A stretch of DNA of 64,000 bases. Origin: Deltaproteobacteria bacterium. Lineage in GTDB: Bacteria > Desulfobacterota > Desulfarculia > Adiutricales > Adiutricaceae. The position numbers and the translations under genes were made by a program. The stretch spans positions 1 through 64,000 of the forward strand of contig JAISRZ010000070.1 in NCBI GenBank assembly GCA_031273455.1. Direction: 5' to 3'. Below are positions 17,661 to 27,165 of this stretch, piece after piece (position 1 is the stretch's first letter; each line of letters begins with the position of its first letter). A model generated the notes under the pieces. That model was not told the origin of the DNA and searched no databases. It worked only from the letters and a program-made list of their open reading frames with translations.

Positions 17661-18572
17661 ATGACAATTTGTATAACAGGCGGTTCTGGTTTTGTCGGCT
17701 CCGCCCTGGTCCGAACCCTAGTTTCCCAACATATAGACCTAGAAGTAATTACTAATCGCAAACAATTAAACGAAGAAATTAATTCTCAAGTTAAACTTAT
17801 TAACGCCAATTTACTCACGGAATCTGGCCGTAGAGAGGCTATTAAGCTTTCAAAGGCGGACACTTTAGTCCATTTGGCCTGGTACGCTGAACCGATCGTC
17901 TACACCCGATCGCCTTTAAACCTGGACTGGCTATATTCTAGCTTAGATTTGATTAAGCTATTTAAAGAAAACGGTGGCCAGCGTTTGATCATACTAGGGA
18001 CCGGCTTTGAGTACGACTTTTCCTATGGAGGCTGTTTTTCCGAGTCGGACCAAACTGGCCCTCTGACCTTTTATGGCCAGACCAAAGACGCTCTCCGCCG
18101 GGTAGCTGAAGGGTACTCCGCTTTAACTGGTTTATCTTTTCTTTGGTGCCGCCTTTTCTGGCCCTTTGGGCCTGGTGAGGCTCCCGATAGATTACTGACG
18201 GGCTTGTACACTTTACTGATTGACAACCAACCAGCCGTCTGCCGGGCTGGCAATCTGAAAAGGGATTACATTTTTATTGAGGACGTGGCTGAGGCTCTCT
18301 CTATGGCCATTCGCTCGAAGATCGAAGGCGTTTTGAATATAGCTTCCGGGGAAAGCGTTGAGCTTGGCTATATGTCTAGAAAACTAGCCGAATTAATTGA
18401 CCGCCGGGATTGGCTTAGCGTCGGGGAAGTTCCAGTGACTAAAGAGAATCCCCTGGAAATTAAAGCTGATACGCGACGACTTAGGGAAGAGTTAGGGTGG
18501 AGTCCTCGATATTCGATCGATAGAGGCATAGAGTTGTTAGCGCGACACTTTTTAAGCGCTATAAAAAGCTAA
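17661..18572 (+). CDS. NAD(P)-dependent sugar-nucleotide epimerase/reductase
   Basis: This extended short-chain dehydrogenase has 303 residues. ICITGGSGFVGSALV at the N-terminus is the Rossmann glycine motif. HLAWYAEP lies after beta-4, the catalytic pair is YGQTK (Tyr-x-x-x-Lys), and DYIFIEDVAEAL with NIASGESVEL is the substrate-side end. Size and layout resemble CDP-abequose/paratose-type reductases and other 4-keto sugar reductases. With RfbF and RfbG encoded nearby, reduction of a CDP-keto sugar is a reasonable guess, but specificity cannot be read from these motifs. It lies just right of the insertion sequence, and the IS may have separated it from the other sugar genes. It converges on the flagellar operon with a 28-base gap. 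Confidence 0.8.
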   Translation: MTICITGGSGFVGSALVRTLVSQHIDLEVITNRKQLNEEINSQVKLINANLLTESGRREAIKLSKADTLVHLAWYAEPIVYTRSPLNLDWLYSSLDLIKLFKENGGQRLIILGTGFEYDFSYGGCFSESDQTGPLTFYGQTKDALRRVAEGYSALTGLSFLWCRLFWPFGPGEAPDRLLTGLYTLLIDNQPAVCRAGNLKRDYIFIEDVAEALSMAIRSKIEGVLNIASGESVELGYMSRKLAELIDRRDWLSVGEVPVTKENPLEIKADTRRLREELGWSPRYSIDRGIELLARHFLSAIKS

Positions 18573-18600
18573 AAAGAACCTTACTATCTGAAATAAGTAT

Positions 18601-20139
18601 TTACCTCTTTTTCAAAAGACTTATCTGAACATAAGTCAACGCTGGGTCCGCTGGATCGCTCATAAAAGAAGGTAGACTGTTTAAGGTTGTTAATAAATTA
18701 GCCTGTAGTTGCCGCCGCTCATCCATCTCCGTCAACATTGAGGGGCTCATAGATTTAGTTAGACGGTAGATCAGATCCCTTATCATCACCATTTCCGTTT
18801 TAATGACCTCGACCACTGGCTCATCCTGGTAATGAAGGATAATCTCCATTTCCACCACTGTCTTGTCCGGTTCCTCACCAAGGCTGACATAGAACCGGTC
18901 CAAGGTAAAGACTCCGGGGGTCTTAACCCGGACAACGGCGAGATCGTCTTCAATGACAAACTCTTCTTTGGGCGGGGGTTCCTCAACCGGGCTACGTAAA
19001 AAGATCCGGTAAACCCCAAAGCCTAAACCCGCGACCGCCACCACTATGAGGCCAATAAAAATGAATAGCTTGTACCGAGCGAACTTGACCGGATGCGATG
19101 GTCCAGTGGTTTCTGGGGTGATGGGGATAGGCTTTTCAGTCGCCTCCAAGGGTTTATCCGTGGGGGCTTCCTCGGGAAAATGAGTGGCCTCAGGGCTTAA
19201 GCTTTCCGCCTCTTTCTTGGCCTCATTAAAAATACCGTCCAAGTCCAGTTCCACTTTTTTAGGAACGTTTTCTTCCTCAACTTCATCCAAATCACCTAAA
19301 CTCTGTAAAAAACCCTCCCTATTAGGATCGCTGGGATCACTGGGATCACTGACTTTCGCGTCCGAGTCATCATCTGGATTGGGCTTATCCGGAAAATCCT
19401 CATCGCCCATCCGAGCCCCCGGGGTTTTCTCATCTAAATCCAGACTTGAGCTACTTTGAGCTTTTAAGACCTCCTCAAAGTCAAACGAGCCATCTTTGTC
19501 ATCAGCCGCGGTCTCTTCTTTCTTTTCAAGAGCGGTCTGAGCGTCCCAAGAGTCTTCCGCTCCGAGGCCTTTCACGTCTTTAGGCGGCTCTGGCGAGGCT
19601 TGGGCGTCCCAGGAGTCTTCCGCTCCGAGACTTTTCGCGTCTTTAGGCGGCTCTTGCGTGGCTTGAGCGTCCCAGGAGTCTTCCGCGCCAAGACTTTTTT
19701 GGTCTTTAGGCGGCACAGGCGCTTTCTGGGCGTCCCAAGAGTCTTCTGGTTGGGGGTTTTTAGCTTCTTTAAGCGGTTCCGGCGTGGCTGGAGAGTCCCA
19801 AGAGTCTTCTGGGGCTAAGGAAGGCTTTGGCCCACTCGCCTCTTCTAAGGCTTCAATGGGCGAGAGATCTAAAAACTCATCCGTCTCGTCAAGCTCATCT
19901 TGATCTTCGGCTGGTTTAGAGTTTTCGGGCTCATCCGACCAACTGGGAAGCTCCTCGGTTATGGCGTCAAACGTGTCCTCAGCCGATTTAGCCTTTAAGG
20001 GCTCCTCTTCCCTCTTCACCGCCTCTTTAGACGATACGGCTGGAGGCGTGGGCTCTTCGTCCCAATCATCAGCCCCAGGATCCAACGGTAAGTTGTCCCA
20101 GTCGTCAATGTTCGGAGGGTTGGGGGGAGTATTGGCCAA
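18601..20139 (-). CDS. FliL-like membrane protein with acidic 21-residue repeats
   Basis: The protein is 512 residues. Residues 1-345 are acidic and Pro-rich, with five copies of an EDSWDAQ-type repeat at exactly 21-residue spacing (111, 132, 153, 174, 195). One membrane segment follows (about 356-377). The periplasmic C-terminus (about 390-510) resembles the FliL domain, with a conserved EMEIILHY strand and a MIRDLIYRLTKSM helix. FliL proteins sit by the stator at the flagellar base and support torque. A standard-size fliL is also present at 31111-31767, so this is a second member at the distal end of the same operon. The start is TTG at 20139 with a good AAGGAA site. FliL membership is moderately certain; the role of the acidic cytoplasmic repeats is unknown. 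Confidence 0.7.
   Translation of the reverse strand: MANTPPNPPNIDDWDNLPLDPGADDWDEEPTPPAVSSKEAVKREEEPLKAKSAEDTFDAITEELPSWSDEPENSKPAEDQDELDETDEFLDLSPIEALEEASGPKPSLAPEDSWDSPATPEPLKEAKNPQPEDSWDAQKAPVPPKDQKSLGAEDSWDAQATQEPPKDAKSLGAEDSWDAQASPEPPKDVKGLGAEDSWDAQTALEKKEETAADDKDGSFDFEEVLKAQSSSSLDLDEKTPGARMGDEDFPDKPNPDDDSDAKVSDPSDPSDPNREGFLQSLGDLDEVEEENVPKKVELDLDGIFNEAKKEAESLSPEATHFPEEAPTDKPLEATEKPIPITPETTGPSHPVKFARYKLFIFIGLIVVAVAGLGFGVYRIFLRSPVEEPPPKEEFVIEDDLAVVRVKTPGVFTLDRFYVSLGEEPDKTVVEMEIILHYQDEPVVEVIKTEMVMIRDLIYRLTKSMSPSMLTEMDERRQLQANLLTTLNSLPSFMSDPADPALTYVQISLLKKR
19495..19809 (-). repeat. 63 bp tandem repeat, five copies, in coding sequence
   Basis: In-frame repeats encode the 21-residue EDSWDAQ units of the FliL-like protein. 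Period is constant at 63 bp and the middle three copies are most alike, suggesting recent expansion. Confidence 0.85.
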
Positions 20140-20179
20140 AAGTCGTTCCTTATCCTAAAGAGAGCCAAAGTTGTAAAGG

Positions 20180-20977
20180 TCACATCTTATCGTGGGACTC
20201 AAAATACTCATTAATAAACCCACGTAGACGGATAACGCTTTTAGTGTGCAATTGGCTAATCCGCGACTCGGTGAAACCCATGACCTGGCCAATTTCCTTC
20301 ATGGTCAGCTCCTCATGGTAATAGAGAGTCACCACTAGTTTTTCTTTTTCCGGTAAGGAGTCCACCCCTTTCACCAAGACCTGGCGCACTTCCTCTTGAC
20401 CTAAGACGGTTAAGGCGTCCAAGGTGGAGTCATCGGCCAAGATGTTGTAAATATCGGCGCTCTCGCGCGACTGACCCGGGGTGTCGAGCTTAAAGGCCTC
20501 CAGGTCCAGCATGTTGACCATGTAGACCTCATCCAAAAGATGGAGATAATCGCCAATATTAAGGCCCATGGCCTCAGCCGATTCCTCATCCGTGGGCGGG
20601 TGACCCAATTCCACTTCCAGTCTACGCCACAGTTTTTCCAGCTCAGTGGATTTTCGGCGAACGGTGCGCGGCACCCAATCTAAGTTTCTAAGATCATCTA
20701 TCATCGCCCCTTTGATCCGAAACTCAGCGTAGGTTTTAAACAAAATACCTCTATCTGGATCAAATTTATCGATAGCGTCGATCAAGCCTAAGACCCCAGA
20801 CGAGATGAGATCGTCTTTACTAATGTGCGCAGGCAAGCGGGAGGATAAACGATCCGCGATGTAGTTGATTAAGGGAGCGTACTTTTCCACGCGCTCGGCT
20901 TTTTCCGCGGGGGTTAATCCAACCCACTGACCTTTTTCTAACTGCCCACTGGGTCCATATGTCGGGGAACTGGCCAT
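20180..20977 (-). CDS. fliA: Flagellar sigma factor 28 (FliA)
   Basis: This alternative sigma factor directs RNA polymerase to late flagellar promoters. It has 265 residues. Region 2 is visible as YADRLSSRLPAHISKDDLISSGVLGLIDAIDKFDP-type sequence with the FKTYAEFRIKGAMIDDLR core-binding part. Region 3 includes WVPRTVRRK. Region 4 has the helix-turn-helix YYHEELTMKEIGQVMGFTESRISQ. Its start directly abuts the flhG stop (shared base 20977), so the two are co-translated. Its targets should include the flagellin gene at 57638-61090. Confidence 0.95.
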   Translation of the reverse strand: MASSPTYGPSGQLEKGQWVGLTPAEKAERVEKYAPLINYIADRLSSRLPAHISKDDLISSGVLGLIDAIDKFDPDRGILFKTYAEFRIKGAMIDDLRNLDWVPRTVRRKSTELEKLWRRLEVELGHPPTDEESAEAMGLNIGDYLHLLDEVYMVNMLDLEAFKLDTPGQSRESADIYNILADDSTLDALTVLGQEEVRQVLVKGVDSLPEKEKLVVTLYYHEELTMKEIGQVMGFTESRISQLHTKSVIRLRGFINEYFESHDKM

Positions 20978-21834
20978 TAGTCTAGGGCCCTCCGCCCGGA
21001 GACCAAGCGGTTCAAGAAGAGAACCAACCCCCCACCGCCAAAGCCCGGCGGGGTTTTAAAGGTCAAATATCGGGCCAGCTCAGCGACGCCCTTCGAGGCT
21101 TTGCAATCAGGATCGCTAAGGTAAAAAGGCTTTTGCCCCCGCACCGCCGCGGGGACAGCCGGGTCATAAGGGATCCAACCGGCCAAGTCCAAGGAGACTT
21201 TAGCCAGATGGAGACCCGCCACATCGCTCAACAACTGAAAAACCGCCCGAGCGTCTTTGGGCCCGGGAACCATGTTCGGGACAATGTAAAAATCGTTCTG
21301 ATCGTACTGGACGCTTAAGGCCTTCATGAGAGAATAAGCGTCGGTGATGGAAGTGGGCTCGTTAGTGACCACGACCAGTCGCTCTTGGGAGATGAGGTTA
21401 AAAAAGATGACATTGGGCCCAACCCCGGCCGCCGTGTCAATGAGCATAAAGTCCAGATCCTCGCGCCAATCCTCAAACTCGGAGATTAACCGGGCCTTAT
21501 CCGTCTCGCTAATCTCGGTCAGCTCCAAGATCCCGCTCGCGGCTGGGAGAATCAAAACGCCTAAAGGGCCTTGAAAAACGATTTCTTTTAAAGTTTTTTC
21601 GCCCTTAAGCCAGTCATGGATAGTGTGCTTCGTTCGGACCCCTAAAAGAACGTCCGTATTCGCTAACCCCAGATCGGCGTCCCATATTAGAACTTTTTTG
21701 CCCATTTCCGCCAAAGCCAGGGCCAAAGCCAGGGTAATGTTGCTCTTGCCCACCCCGCCTTTGCCGCTGGAAACGGACAGAACCCGGACCGGCCTGGCCG
21801 TCCGTTCCGTCTTTGACGCTTTGTCTTCGCTCAT
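20977..21834 (-). CDS. flhG: FlhG (FleN/YlxH) MinD-like ATPase
   Basis: This ParA/MinD-family ATPase controls flagellar number and placement with FlhF. The deviant Walker A reads SSGKGGVGKSN near the N-terminus, switch I is WDADLGLANTD, and Walker B is DFMLIDTAAG. A C-terminal hydrophobic helix near the end would aid membrane contact. I set the start at ATG 21834, which overlaps the flhF stop in an ATGA arrangement and has GGAAGG upstream. An upstream in-frame start at 21870 would lie inside flhF and adds 12 non-family residues. About 285 residues, normal for the family. Confidence 0.92.
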   Translation of the reverse strand: MSEDKASKTERTARPVRVLSVSSGKGGVGKSNITLALALALAEMGKKVLIWDADLGLANTDVLLGVRTKHTIHDWLKGEKTLKEIVFQGPLGVLILPAASGILELTEISETDKARLISEFEDWREDLDFMLIDTAAGVGPNVIFFNLISQERLVVVTNEPTSITDAYSLMKALSVQYDQNDFYIVPNMVPGPKDARAVFQLLSDVAGLHLAKVSLDLAGWIPYDPAVPAAVRGQKPFYLSDPDCKASKGVAELARYLTFKTPPGFGGGGLVLFLNRLVSGRRALD

Positions 21835-23099
21835 TTGCCCAATCCTTCCTCTATTGTCGGTCCCAACCATAAATCCAGAAACTTGTCGGCCTTAGCTGGC
21901 CCAAAATCCTCGGCCACCCCAGGGCCAGTGGAAAAAAACGCTAAACTCGGGCCAGCTCGGATAATAAGGCTCACTAAACCGCCTAAAGTCTTAGTCTCAT
22001 CTAGCTTACTTAAGGCCACGCCCCAAAGGTCCGGCCCAGCGGCCTTTTGCGAGGCCTCCAATAGATCCCCGGTTTTTAGATTAGCTGGCAGAGCCAATAA
22101 AGTCATGGCCCCTGAGCCCTCTAATAAATCCAGTTTTTTGGCCCCCTTTAAGTCCCGAGTCGAAGTGTCCACTAGGATAAGGTCCGTCTCCTCAAAAATC
22201 TCCCGGGCCTCGTTAAATTCCGCTCGGCTTTGACAGGCCCGTAGCCCTAGGCCCATGATCCGGGCGTACTGAGCTAACTGCCCAGCGGCCCCCAGCTTTA
22301 GGGTGTCTAAGGTGATCGCCGCCGTCTTTAAGCCCCTTTTCTGGGCTAAGGCGGCGAGCTTCAGTAAGATCGTGGTTTTCCCCGAGCCACTGGGGCCCAA
22401 GATGGCCAGGATCCTTGGGAGGGTCATTTCCCGGCACTTAATTAAAGGCTGAACCGTCCGCCTTAACTGCTCTAAAAGATCGCCGCCCCAAGCGGCTTGG
22501 CTTTCCGCGGCCTTTTCCACCAGATCCCGGGCCAGTTCCGGCTCCAGATCAGTAGCTAGTAAATGGCGGTAAAGACTGAGTAAATCCCCGCGATCCCGCC
22601 ATTTTTCCGCCAAACTTTGGCGGTGGGCGAGGTCTAAGATAAGCTCTTTGATCTCATTGACGCCCCCCATGATAGTCTCTTTCAATTCTCGGGCCAAATC
22701 TTCGTCTTTAACTTTAGTTTTACCTGGGCTAACGGATTTTTGACCCTCGGTTAAGGCCTTTTGATAGGCTTTAAGACCCAAACCACTAGAGCTACCCGCC
22801 TTAACCGGCGGTTTGGCGGTTGGCGCCGGGGGGCTAGCCACCTGAGGGCCAGAGGGCGGAAGACCTGATTCTAGCGGATTAGCCATTGGCGCGCTAGAGC
22901 CTAAAGGCTGGGGGGTCTTCGGGGCGATTGTTCCAGTTCCCGGCGGCAGATCCTCTTCCCGGACCCCAGCGGTGACCTCCACTCGGCCGGTGTCGGGATC
23001 TTCCCGTTGGGAAAGGATGACCGCGGCCAGGCCAAACTCCTCTTTAATCCGCTCAATAACCTCCGGCAGCTTAGCCGCGGTAAACCGTTTAATCCGCAT
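21831..23099 (-). CDS. flhF: FlhF SRP-type GTPase
   Basis: A signal-recognition-particle-like GTPase that sets the site of the polar flagellum. The N-terminal basic region starts RIKRFTAAKLPEVIERIKEEFG, as in other FlhF proteins. A Pro/Ala-rich linker (about 50-130) and an N-domain helix bundle follow. The G domain has P-loop ILGPSGSGKTTILLKLAAL, G3 LILVDTSTRDLKG (consensus DTAGR) and G4 ALSKLDETKTLGG. The 422 residues are normal. The change of DTAGR to DTSTR in the G3 motif is notable. It overlaps flhA by 11 bases upstream and flhG by 4 bases downstream, consistent with translational coupling. Confidence 0.93.
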   Translation of the reverse strand: MRIKRFTAAKLPEVIERIKEEFGLAAVILSQREDPDTGRVEVTAGVREEDLPPGTGTIAPKTPQPLGSSAPMANPLESGLPPSGPQVASPPAPTAKPPVKAGSSSGLGLKAYQKALTEGQKSVSPGKTKVKDEDLARELKETIMGGVNEIKELILDLAHRQSLAEKWRDRGDLLSLYRHLLATDLEPELARDLVEKAAESQAAWGGDLLEQLRRTVQPLIKCREMTLPRILAILGPSGSGKTTILLKLAALAQKRGLKTAAITLDTLKLGAAGQLAQYARIMGLGLRACQSRAEFNEAREIFEETDLILVDTSTRDLKGAKKLDLLEGSGAMTLLALPANLKTGDLLEASQKAAGPDLWGVALSKLDETKTLGGLVSLIIRAGPSLAFFSTGPGVAEDFGPAKADKFLDLWLGPTIEEGLGK

Positions 23100-25287
23100 A
23101 GCTAAAGTTCACCTCACCGACAATCCTTAAACGGGCCCCGCTAGTTAGTTCTGAGTGGCTAATTATAACCAAGTTATCAATAAACCTTTCGGTTAGTTTA
23201 CGTAAAAAACGCCGAACCATCGGTGAACACAGAACTAATGGCTGTAAATTATCATTAGTTAAATTTGGTAAGGCGTTACTTATGGCGGTGACAATCCTTT
23301 GCCCAGTGTCAGGATCTATGGAAAGATAGGCGCCCCTTTCAGTTTCGTTAATGGACCTGGATAAGGCTTCCTCAATATCCTGGCCAATGGTCATGATGGG
23401 TAAATCCCCAGCCGCGGTCACGTAATTGCGGATAATGCTCCGAGCTAAGCGCTGCCGGACAAACTCGGTTAAAAGATCGGTGTCCCGGGTTAAGGCCGCG
23501 TGATCGGCCAAGTCCTCTAAAATGGAGGGCATATCCCTAATGGACACTCTTTCTTTTAATAAGTTTTGCAAGACCTTTTGGATTTGCCCTAAGGTCAGTA
23601 AAGCCGGAGTTAGCTCCTCGACCACCTTGTCGTTGGTCTGGGAGACTCCATCCAATAACTTCTGAACGTCCTGACGGCTTAAAAGCTCATCGGCGTGTCT
23701 TCTAATAACTTCCGTTAAATGGGTGGCCATAACCGAGGCTAAATCAACCACCGTCCACCCAGAATGCTGGGCCTCGTCTTTCCGCTCATCCGGGATCCAC
23801 AAAGCTGGCAAACCAAAGGCCGGCTCAAAGGTGCTGATCCCAGCCATGGACTTACGGGCGTCGCCTGGGTTCATGGCTAGCTGGTGGCCGATTAACATCT
23901 CCGCTCGAGCCACTTCATTGCCCTTAATGGCAATAACGTACTCCCCCGGCCGTAATTGGAGGTTATCCCGCACGTGCATGGGGGGCACAATAAAGCCCGC
24001 TTCCAAAGCGAACTGACGGCGGATGGATCTAATCCTCTCCAAAAGCTCGCCGCCTTGATCCTCGTCCACTAAAGGGATAAGCCCATAACCCACCCCTAAT
24101 TCCAAGACGTCCAAAGGCAACAAGGCCTCCACCTTTTCTGGCGGCGGCGGGGCGGCGTGAGCCACTGGCGGGGAGCCTAAAGGCGTAGGGGCTAAAGGCG
24201 TGGGCCCAGCTCCAGGAGCGGGGCTGGGGCCGCTGGGGGAAGGCCCAGAGCCCGAGCCTCCCGAGCGACCGGTTTGACCTAAGACCTCAGCTAGCCGTTT
24301 CCGGCGATAAAGGGCGTAGGCTAAAGAGAGGATGGTTAGGCCAGTTAAACCAAAGGCCACGGTCGGTAGACCCGGTAAAAGGCCCAAGAAAAAGACCACT
24401 CCCCCGGATAAGGCCAAAGCCTCGGGCTTTAAGGTGAACTGGGTGGCGAACTCCCGGCTCATGGTGGATTCCGAGCCCGCCCGGCTCACGATGATACCCG
24501 CGGCGGTGGAAATCATTAAAGAAGGCAGTTGGCTGACCAAACCATCGCCCACGGTCATAATGGTGTAGGTGGTGGCCGCTTGGGCTGGCTCCATGTCCAA
24601 CTGGAGAACGCCAATGATAAAGCCGCCAACAATGTTAATAAGGGTGATGAGGATACCAGCGATGGCGTCCCCGCGGACAAACTTGGAGGCGCCGTCCATA
24701 GCCCCGTAAAAATCCGCCTCCCGAGCGATTACCTCCCTTCGGGTTTTGGCCTCAGCCTCTTGGATTAAGCCCGCGGCCAAATCCGCGTCAATGGCCATCT
24801 GCTTACCCGGCATGGCGTCCAAGGTGAAGCGGGCGGCCACTTCGGCGATCCGGCCCGAGCCTTTGGTGATGACCATGAAGTTAATAATGACCAAGATGAT
24901 GAAGATAATTATGCCCACCACATAATTACCGCCCACCACAAAGTTGCCAAAGGCCTGAATAACCTCGCCCGCGGCGTCTGGGCCTTCGGCGCCATTTAAA
25001 AGGATAAGGCGAGTGGAGGCGATGTTTAAGGCCAAGCGAAACAAGGTCATGATCAAAAGAAGCGAGGGAAAAACGGAAAAATCCAAAGGCTTTAGGGTAT
25101 AAAGGGCGGTTAAAAGGACTATAACCGAAAGGGTCACGTTAAAGGTCAAAAGGAGATCCATGGCCCCAGTGGGCAAAGGGAAGAGGAAGACTAAAATAAT
25201 CCCCACCACCCCCAGGCCCATAATAATGTCGCCGGTGGCTTTGTTGGACAACTTTTGCCCTATTTGGCTCAAAAAGCCTTCAGCCAC
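23089..25287 (-). CDS. flhA: FlhA flagellar export gate protein
   Basis: Core inner-membrane component of the flagellar type III export apparatus, 732 residues. The N-terminal half carries about eight membrane helices. The conserved cytoplasmic FHIPEP loop is seen as DAMPGKQMAIDADL with the following RREVIAREADFYGAMDGASKFVRGDAIAG, a hallmark of the family. A Gly/Pro-rich linker (about 345-385) precedes the cytoplasmic domain that docks substrate-chaperone complexes. It overlaps flhB (8 bases) and flhF (11 bases). The linker is longer and more low-complexity than usual. Confidence 0.96.
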   Translation of the reverse strand: MAEGFLSQIGQKLSNKATGDIIMGLGVVGIILVFLFPLPTGAMDLLLTFNVTLSVIVLLTALYTLKPLDFSVFPSLLLIMTLFRLALNIASTRLILLNGAEGPDAAGEVIQAFGNFVVGGNYVVGIIIFIILVIINFMVITKGSGRIAEVAARFTLDAMPGKQMAIDADLAAGLIQEAEAKTRREVIAREADFYGAMDGASKFVRGDAIAGILITLINIVGGFIIGVLQLDMEPAQAATTYTIMTVGDGLVSQLPSLMISTAAGIIVSRAGSESTMSREFATQFTLKPEALALSGGVVFFLGLLPGLPTVAFGLTGLTILSLAYALYRRKRLAEVLGQTGRSGGSGSGPSPSGPSPAPGAGPTPLAPTPLGSPPVAHAAPPPPEKVEALLPLDVLELGVGYGLIPLVDEDQGGELLERIRSIRRQFALEAGFIVPPMHVRDNLQLRPGEYVIAIKGNEVARAEMLIGHQLAMNPGDARKSMAGISTFEPAFGLPALWIPDERKDEAQHSGWTVVDLASVMATHLTEVIRRHADELLSRQDVQKLLDGVSQTNDKVVEELTPALLTLGQIQKVLQNLLKERVSIRDMPSILEDLADHAALTRDTDLLTEFVRQRLARSIIRNYVTAAGDLPIMTIGQDIEEALSRSINETERGAYLSIDPDTGQRIVTAISNALPNLTNDNLQPLVLCSPMVRRFLRKLTERFIDNLVIISHSELTSGARLRIVGEVNFSYAD

Positions 25288-26347
25288 GTCTCTTCCTGCC
25301 CTTCACTCGGTAAATGTAACTTAACACGTCGGCCACGGCCTTATAGAACTCGGCCGGGATTATCTGCCCCACCTCCACGGCCCGGTACAGGGCCTGGGCT
25401 AGGGGCTTATTTTCCACAATGGGCACTCCGGCCTCTTTAGCGATATCCTTAATGCGTAAGGCCAAAAAATCTTGGCCCTTAGCCACCACCACCGGGGCCG
25501 GGGCTTGGGTCTTATCGTAGGATAAGGCCACGGCGAAATGGGTGGGGTTGGTTATAACCACGTCCGCGCTCGGGACCTGGTTAAGCTGCCTTTTTTTACT
25601 GGCCTCCCTTTGAGCTTGGCGGATCCGGTTTTTAATGAGCGGATCCCCTTCCATCTGCTTATACTCGTCTTTAACCTCTTGCTTGGTCATCTTCATGTCT
25701 TGCATGAACTGCCAACGTTGGTAACCGTAGTCTAAGATGGCTAATATTAAAAGTAATAAACAAGTCTTAAAAAAAAGCTCCATGGCGATGGACATGACCA
25801 GTTGGCCAATGGCCGGGGCGCTCATGTCCACCATGAGAACAAAGTCATCCATATGGTCTCTTAAGACCAAATAGCCCATTAAAAATATAACAAAGAGCTT
25901 AAATACGCTTTTAACGCAGTCAACTAAGGTCCTTAACTTAAAGAGTCGGCCAAAACCATTAATAAAATTAAGCTTATCCAGCTTCGGGACTAAAGAAGAG
26001 GTCACCACCATAAAGCCGCCGAGCTGATAGATATTAATGGCCACGCTAGCCACTAAAACCGCTAAAGCCAAAGGGACGATGAGAATCAAGATCTCCTTAA
26101 ACATGGTCCGGCTTAGAGCTAAAAAATCGAGCCCCCCAGCGGTGGCGGCTAAAGTATGGATGTGTCGGTAGATCCCCACAATCCGGTCCCAACCAATGGG
26201 GGCCATAACGACCAAGAAGAACCCCGCCGCTAGCAAAGTGACCGCGGCGGAGACCTCCATGCTTTTCGGCACCTGACCTTTTTCCCGAGCTTGATTAAGC
26301 TTATGGCCAGAAGCCTCTTCCGATTTTTCGCCGGAATCCTCACTCAT
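25280..26347 (-). CDS. flhB: FlhB export switch protein
   Basis: Inner-membrane export component that switches substrate class from rod/hook to filament after self-cleavage. It has 355 residues with four membrane segments and a cytoplasmic domain. The autocleavage site is visible in VVITNPTHFAVAL (Asn-Pro-Thr-His). Upstream, QEVKDEYKQMEGDPLIKNRIRQ is the conserved linker helix. The start overlaps the fliR stop by 4 bases. It is intact and normal in length. Confidence 0.96.
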   Translation of the reverse strand: MSEDSGEKSEEASGHKLNQAREKGQVPKSMEVSAAVTLLAAGFFLVVMAPIGWDRIVGIYRHIHTLAATAGGLDFLALSRTMFKEILILIVPLALAVLVASVAINIYQLGGFMVVTSSLVPKLDKLNFINGFGRLFKLRTLVDCVKSVFKLFVIFLMGYLVLRDHMDDFVLMVDMSAPAIGQLVMSIAMELFFKTCLLLLILAILDYGYQRWQFMQDMKMTKQEVKDEYKQMEGDPLIKNRIRQAQREASKKRQLNQVPSADVVITNPTHFAVALSYDKTQAPAPVVVAKGQDFLALRIKDIAKEAGVPIVENKPLAQALYRAVEVGQIIPAEFYKAVADVLSYIYRVKGRKRRG

Positions 26348-27153
26348 GGCGAAACTCCCAAGGGGCGAGCCGGGGCTAAGATCTCCAAGATCCGCGCCAT
26401 GGCCTCTTGAGCCTCATACAGACCTTGGGCGATTAAACGCGGCCAAAAGCTCATGGTAAAGCCGGTCACCGCCAACCCCGCTAAGATAAATAAAGGCATG
26501 CCCACGAACAGAACCTGCATCTGGGGCACGGCTTTGGCCACCACCCCAAAGGAGACTTTAACGCAAAACAATAAACCCACCACCGGAGCGGCGATCTTAA
26601 TGGCCAAAATATACATGCGGCCTGTGGCCTGCATAATCTCGGTAAACATAATGGGTCGATCTAAAACTAAATACCCAACTGGAGCCACTTTAAAGCTATC
26701 GGCTATGGCTTTTAAAGCTAAATAATGACCATTAACAATCAAAAAGATTAAAACAAAGATAATGTAGACTAACCGAGAAACAATGGGCACCTGGGTCCCG
26801 CTCTGGGGATCCATAAGGTTAACCATGGTCATGCTCATCTGAAAGCTTAGATACTCACCGGCTAAGTTGGCGGTTTCCAAGACCAAGCGAACCATGGTGG
26901 CCAATATTAAGCCAATGACCATTTCCCCAACGCCTAAAGAGATCATGGCCCAGAGGTTTAGGGGCAGATCCTCGGCCCGGTAAGGGACCACTGGGACTAA
27001 GACCACGGTTAAAGTTAAAGCCAAGGCGGCTTTGGCCTCAGTTAAAACATTGGGGCTACCTAAGATCGGGGCCACGGCCACAAAGGTGGAAAGGCGAATT
27101 AAGACCAATAAAAAGGCCACAAACTCGCTGGCGTTAATGACCGGAGCGCCCAA
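26344..27153 (-). CDS. fliR: FliR export gate protein
   Basis: Membrane component of the flagellar export gate, 269 residues, hydrophobic throughout with about six membrane helices. SEFVAFLLVLIRLSTFVAVAPILG at the start and ESAN-like ETANLAGEYLSFQMSMTMVNLMDPQSGTQVP in the middle are family features. It lies 12 bases downstream of fliQ and overlaps flhB by 4 bases. Operon order fliP-fliQ-fliR-flhB-flhA is the standard core order. Confidence 0.94.
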   Translation of the reverse strand: MGAPVINASEFVAFLLVLIRLSTFVAVAPILGSPNVLTEAKAALALTLTVVLVPVVPYRAEDLPLNLWAMISLGVGEMVIGLILATMVRLVLETANLAGEYLSFQMSMTMVNLMDPQSGTQVPIVSRLVYIIFVLIFLIVNGHYLALKAIADSFKVAPVGYLVLDRPIMFTEIMQATGRMYILAIKIAAPVVGLLFCVKVSFGVVAKAVPQMQVLFVGMPLFILAGLAVTGFTMSFWPRLIAQGLYEAQEAMARILEILAPARPLGVSP

Positions 27154-27165
27154 ACGATCGATCCC

